A stretch of DNA of 64,000 nucleotides from Pelagimonas sp017744045 (lineage in GTDB: Bacteria > Pseudomonadota > Alphaproteobacteria > Rhodobacterales > Rhodobacteraceae): NCBI RefSeq assembly GCF_017744045.1, contig NZ_JAGHRD010000015.1; one strand, written 5' to 3'. Each line of letters starts with the position of its first letter. Within the stretch, counting starts at the first letter, position 1. Below are positions 63,202 through 64,000 of the stretch, piece by piece. Both the position numbers and the translations under genes were made by a program. Below the pieces are notes generated by a model. That model saw only the letters and a program-made list of their open reading frames with translations. It was not told where the DNA came from and ran no database searches.

Positions 63202-64000
63202 TTAAACGCCGTGTACGACCTTCAACTCCGGTAGCAATTCGCGGAAATGCGCGATGGTGCGCTCCAGACCTTGCTCGATCTGGATCTTTGGCTCCCAACC
63301 CAGAACCTCTTTGGCCTTGGTGATGTCGGGGCGGCGCTGTTTTGGATCGTCCTGGGGCAGGTCTTGGTACGAAATTTCAGAGTCTGAGCCAGTCATTTCG
63401 ATGACCTTTTCTGCTAGCTCGCGAATGGTGAACTCACCAGGGTTGCCCAGGTTGATCGGGCCAGTGACATCCGGGCCAGTCTCCATCAAGCGGATGAAAC
63501 CTTCGATCAGGTCATCCATAAAGCAGAAAGAGCGTGTCTGGCTGCCATCGCCAAAGATGGTGATCGGTTTGTTCAGCAGGGCCTGAACGATAAAGTTCGA
63601 CACCACGCGCCCATCCGCATGATGCATGCGCGGACCATAGGTGTTGAAGATCCGGGCGACCTTGATCTCAAGATCATGCTGGCGGTGGTAGTCGAAAAAC
63701 AGCGTCTCGGCGCAACGCTTGCCCTCGTCATAGCAAGAGCGGATGCCAATCGGGTTCACATTGCCCCAATATTCCTCGGGCTGAGGATGCACGGACGGGT
63801 CGCCGTAAACCTCGCTGGTCGAGGCCTGAAAGACCTTGCAATGCAAACGCTTGGCCAGCCCTAGCATATTGATTGCCCCATGCACGCTGGTCTTGGTGGT
63901 TTGCACCGGATCGTGTTGGTAATGGATCGGCGATGCGGGGCAGGCGAGGTTATAAATCTCGTCCACTTCGATATAGAGCGGAAAGGTCACGTCATGACGC
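63202..64000 (-). CDS. UDP-glucuronate decarboxylase type (UDP-xylose synthase), 5' end beyond window
   Basis: The C-terminal about 266 residues of an extended SDR; the gene begins beyond the right edge. The frame runs open to the edge (RHDVTFPLYIEVDEIYNLAC). QASTSEVYGDPSVHPQPE and the catalytic Tyr-x3-Lys in SCYDEGKRCAETL are present. ARIFNTYGPRMHHADGRVVSN and LGNPGEFTIRELAEKV are diagnostic for UXS enzymes that turn UDP-glucuronate into UDP-xylose. This suggests xylose in the polymer. Confidence 0.9.
   Translation of the reverse strand, partial: RHDVTFPLYIEVDEIYNLACPASPIHYQHDPVQTTKTSVHGAINMLGLAKRLHCKVFQASTSEVYGDPSVHPQPEEYWGNVNPIGIRSCYDEGKRCAETLFFDYHRQHDLEIKVARIFNTYGPRMHHADGRVVSNFIVQALLNKPITIFGDGSQTRSFCFMDDLIEGFIRLMETGPDVTGPINLGNPGEFTIRELAEKVIEMTGSDSEISYQDLPQDDPKQRRPDITKAKEVLGWEPKIQIEQGLERTIAHFRELLPELKVVHGV

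Overview
The window looks like chromosomal DNA of a marine alphaproteobacterium of the Rhodobacterales (roseobacter type). GC is high, genes are tightly packed with many ATGA or TAATG overlaps, several TRAP transporters and small DUF6455 proteins are present, and there is an operon for the marine sulfonate 2,3-dihydroxypropane-1-sulfonate (DHPS). This is inferred from gene content; no marker such as rRNA is present.

Region 1 (1-11.8 kb) is mostly housekeeping: a family-4 uracil-DNA glycosylase followed by a LysE exporter remnant, pabB/pabC for p-aminobenzoate, carB, an EI24/CysZ-like membrane protein with a nitroreductase, a DUF167 protein, an M48 lipoprotein protease, three tandem four-cysteine DUF6455 proteins, an NDUFA9-like reductase and tRNA-Leu(CAG).

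Region 2 (11.9-16.8 kb), just after the tRNA, is a graveyard of a LacI-controlled inositol-type sugar catabolic cluster. The divergent lacI/binding-protein promoter is deleted. Four premature UAG or UAA stops, a frameshift, internal deletions and one in-frame chimera of two different enzymes are visible.

Region 3 (16.8-29.5 kb) is one long leftward gene series for DHPS: TRAP uptake (hpsKLM-like), HpsN to (R)-sulfolactate, two further dehydrogenases, SuyAB releasing sulfite and pyruvate, an Ldh-family sulfolactate dehydrogenase, a YeiH-family sulfate/sulfite exporter candidate, a universal stress protein and an acyltransferase. A divergent LacI-family regulator faces it across two AAGCGCTT operators, one lying exactly between the -35 and -10 boxes of the operon promoter.

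Region 4 (29.5-38.8 kb) starts with a 261-bp MITE-like element that has replaced the last codons of a GMC oxidoreductase gene. Divergent from that gene lies a second catabolic set: TRAP transporter, class III aminotransferase, ectoine-hydrolase-like M24 protein and ArgE-like deacetylase. Together they suggest degradation of an ectoine-like or N-acylated diamino compound.

Region 5 (38.9 kb to the right edge) is an exopolysaccharide locus. It has nucleotide-sugar enzymes (UDP-glucuronate 4-epimerase type, gmd, fcl, a second divergent GMD paralogue, UDP-xylose synthase type), seven glycosyltransferases, two hexapeptide acetyltransferases, an FkbM methyltransferase, Wzx- and Wzy-like membrane proteins and an ExoP/Wzc tyrosine autokinase. 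Two large beta-helix proteins, one tailspike-like and one with RTX repeats, probably act on or bind the polymer. An initiating glycosyltransferase and the outer-membrane exporter are not in the window.
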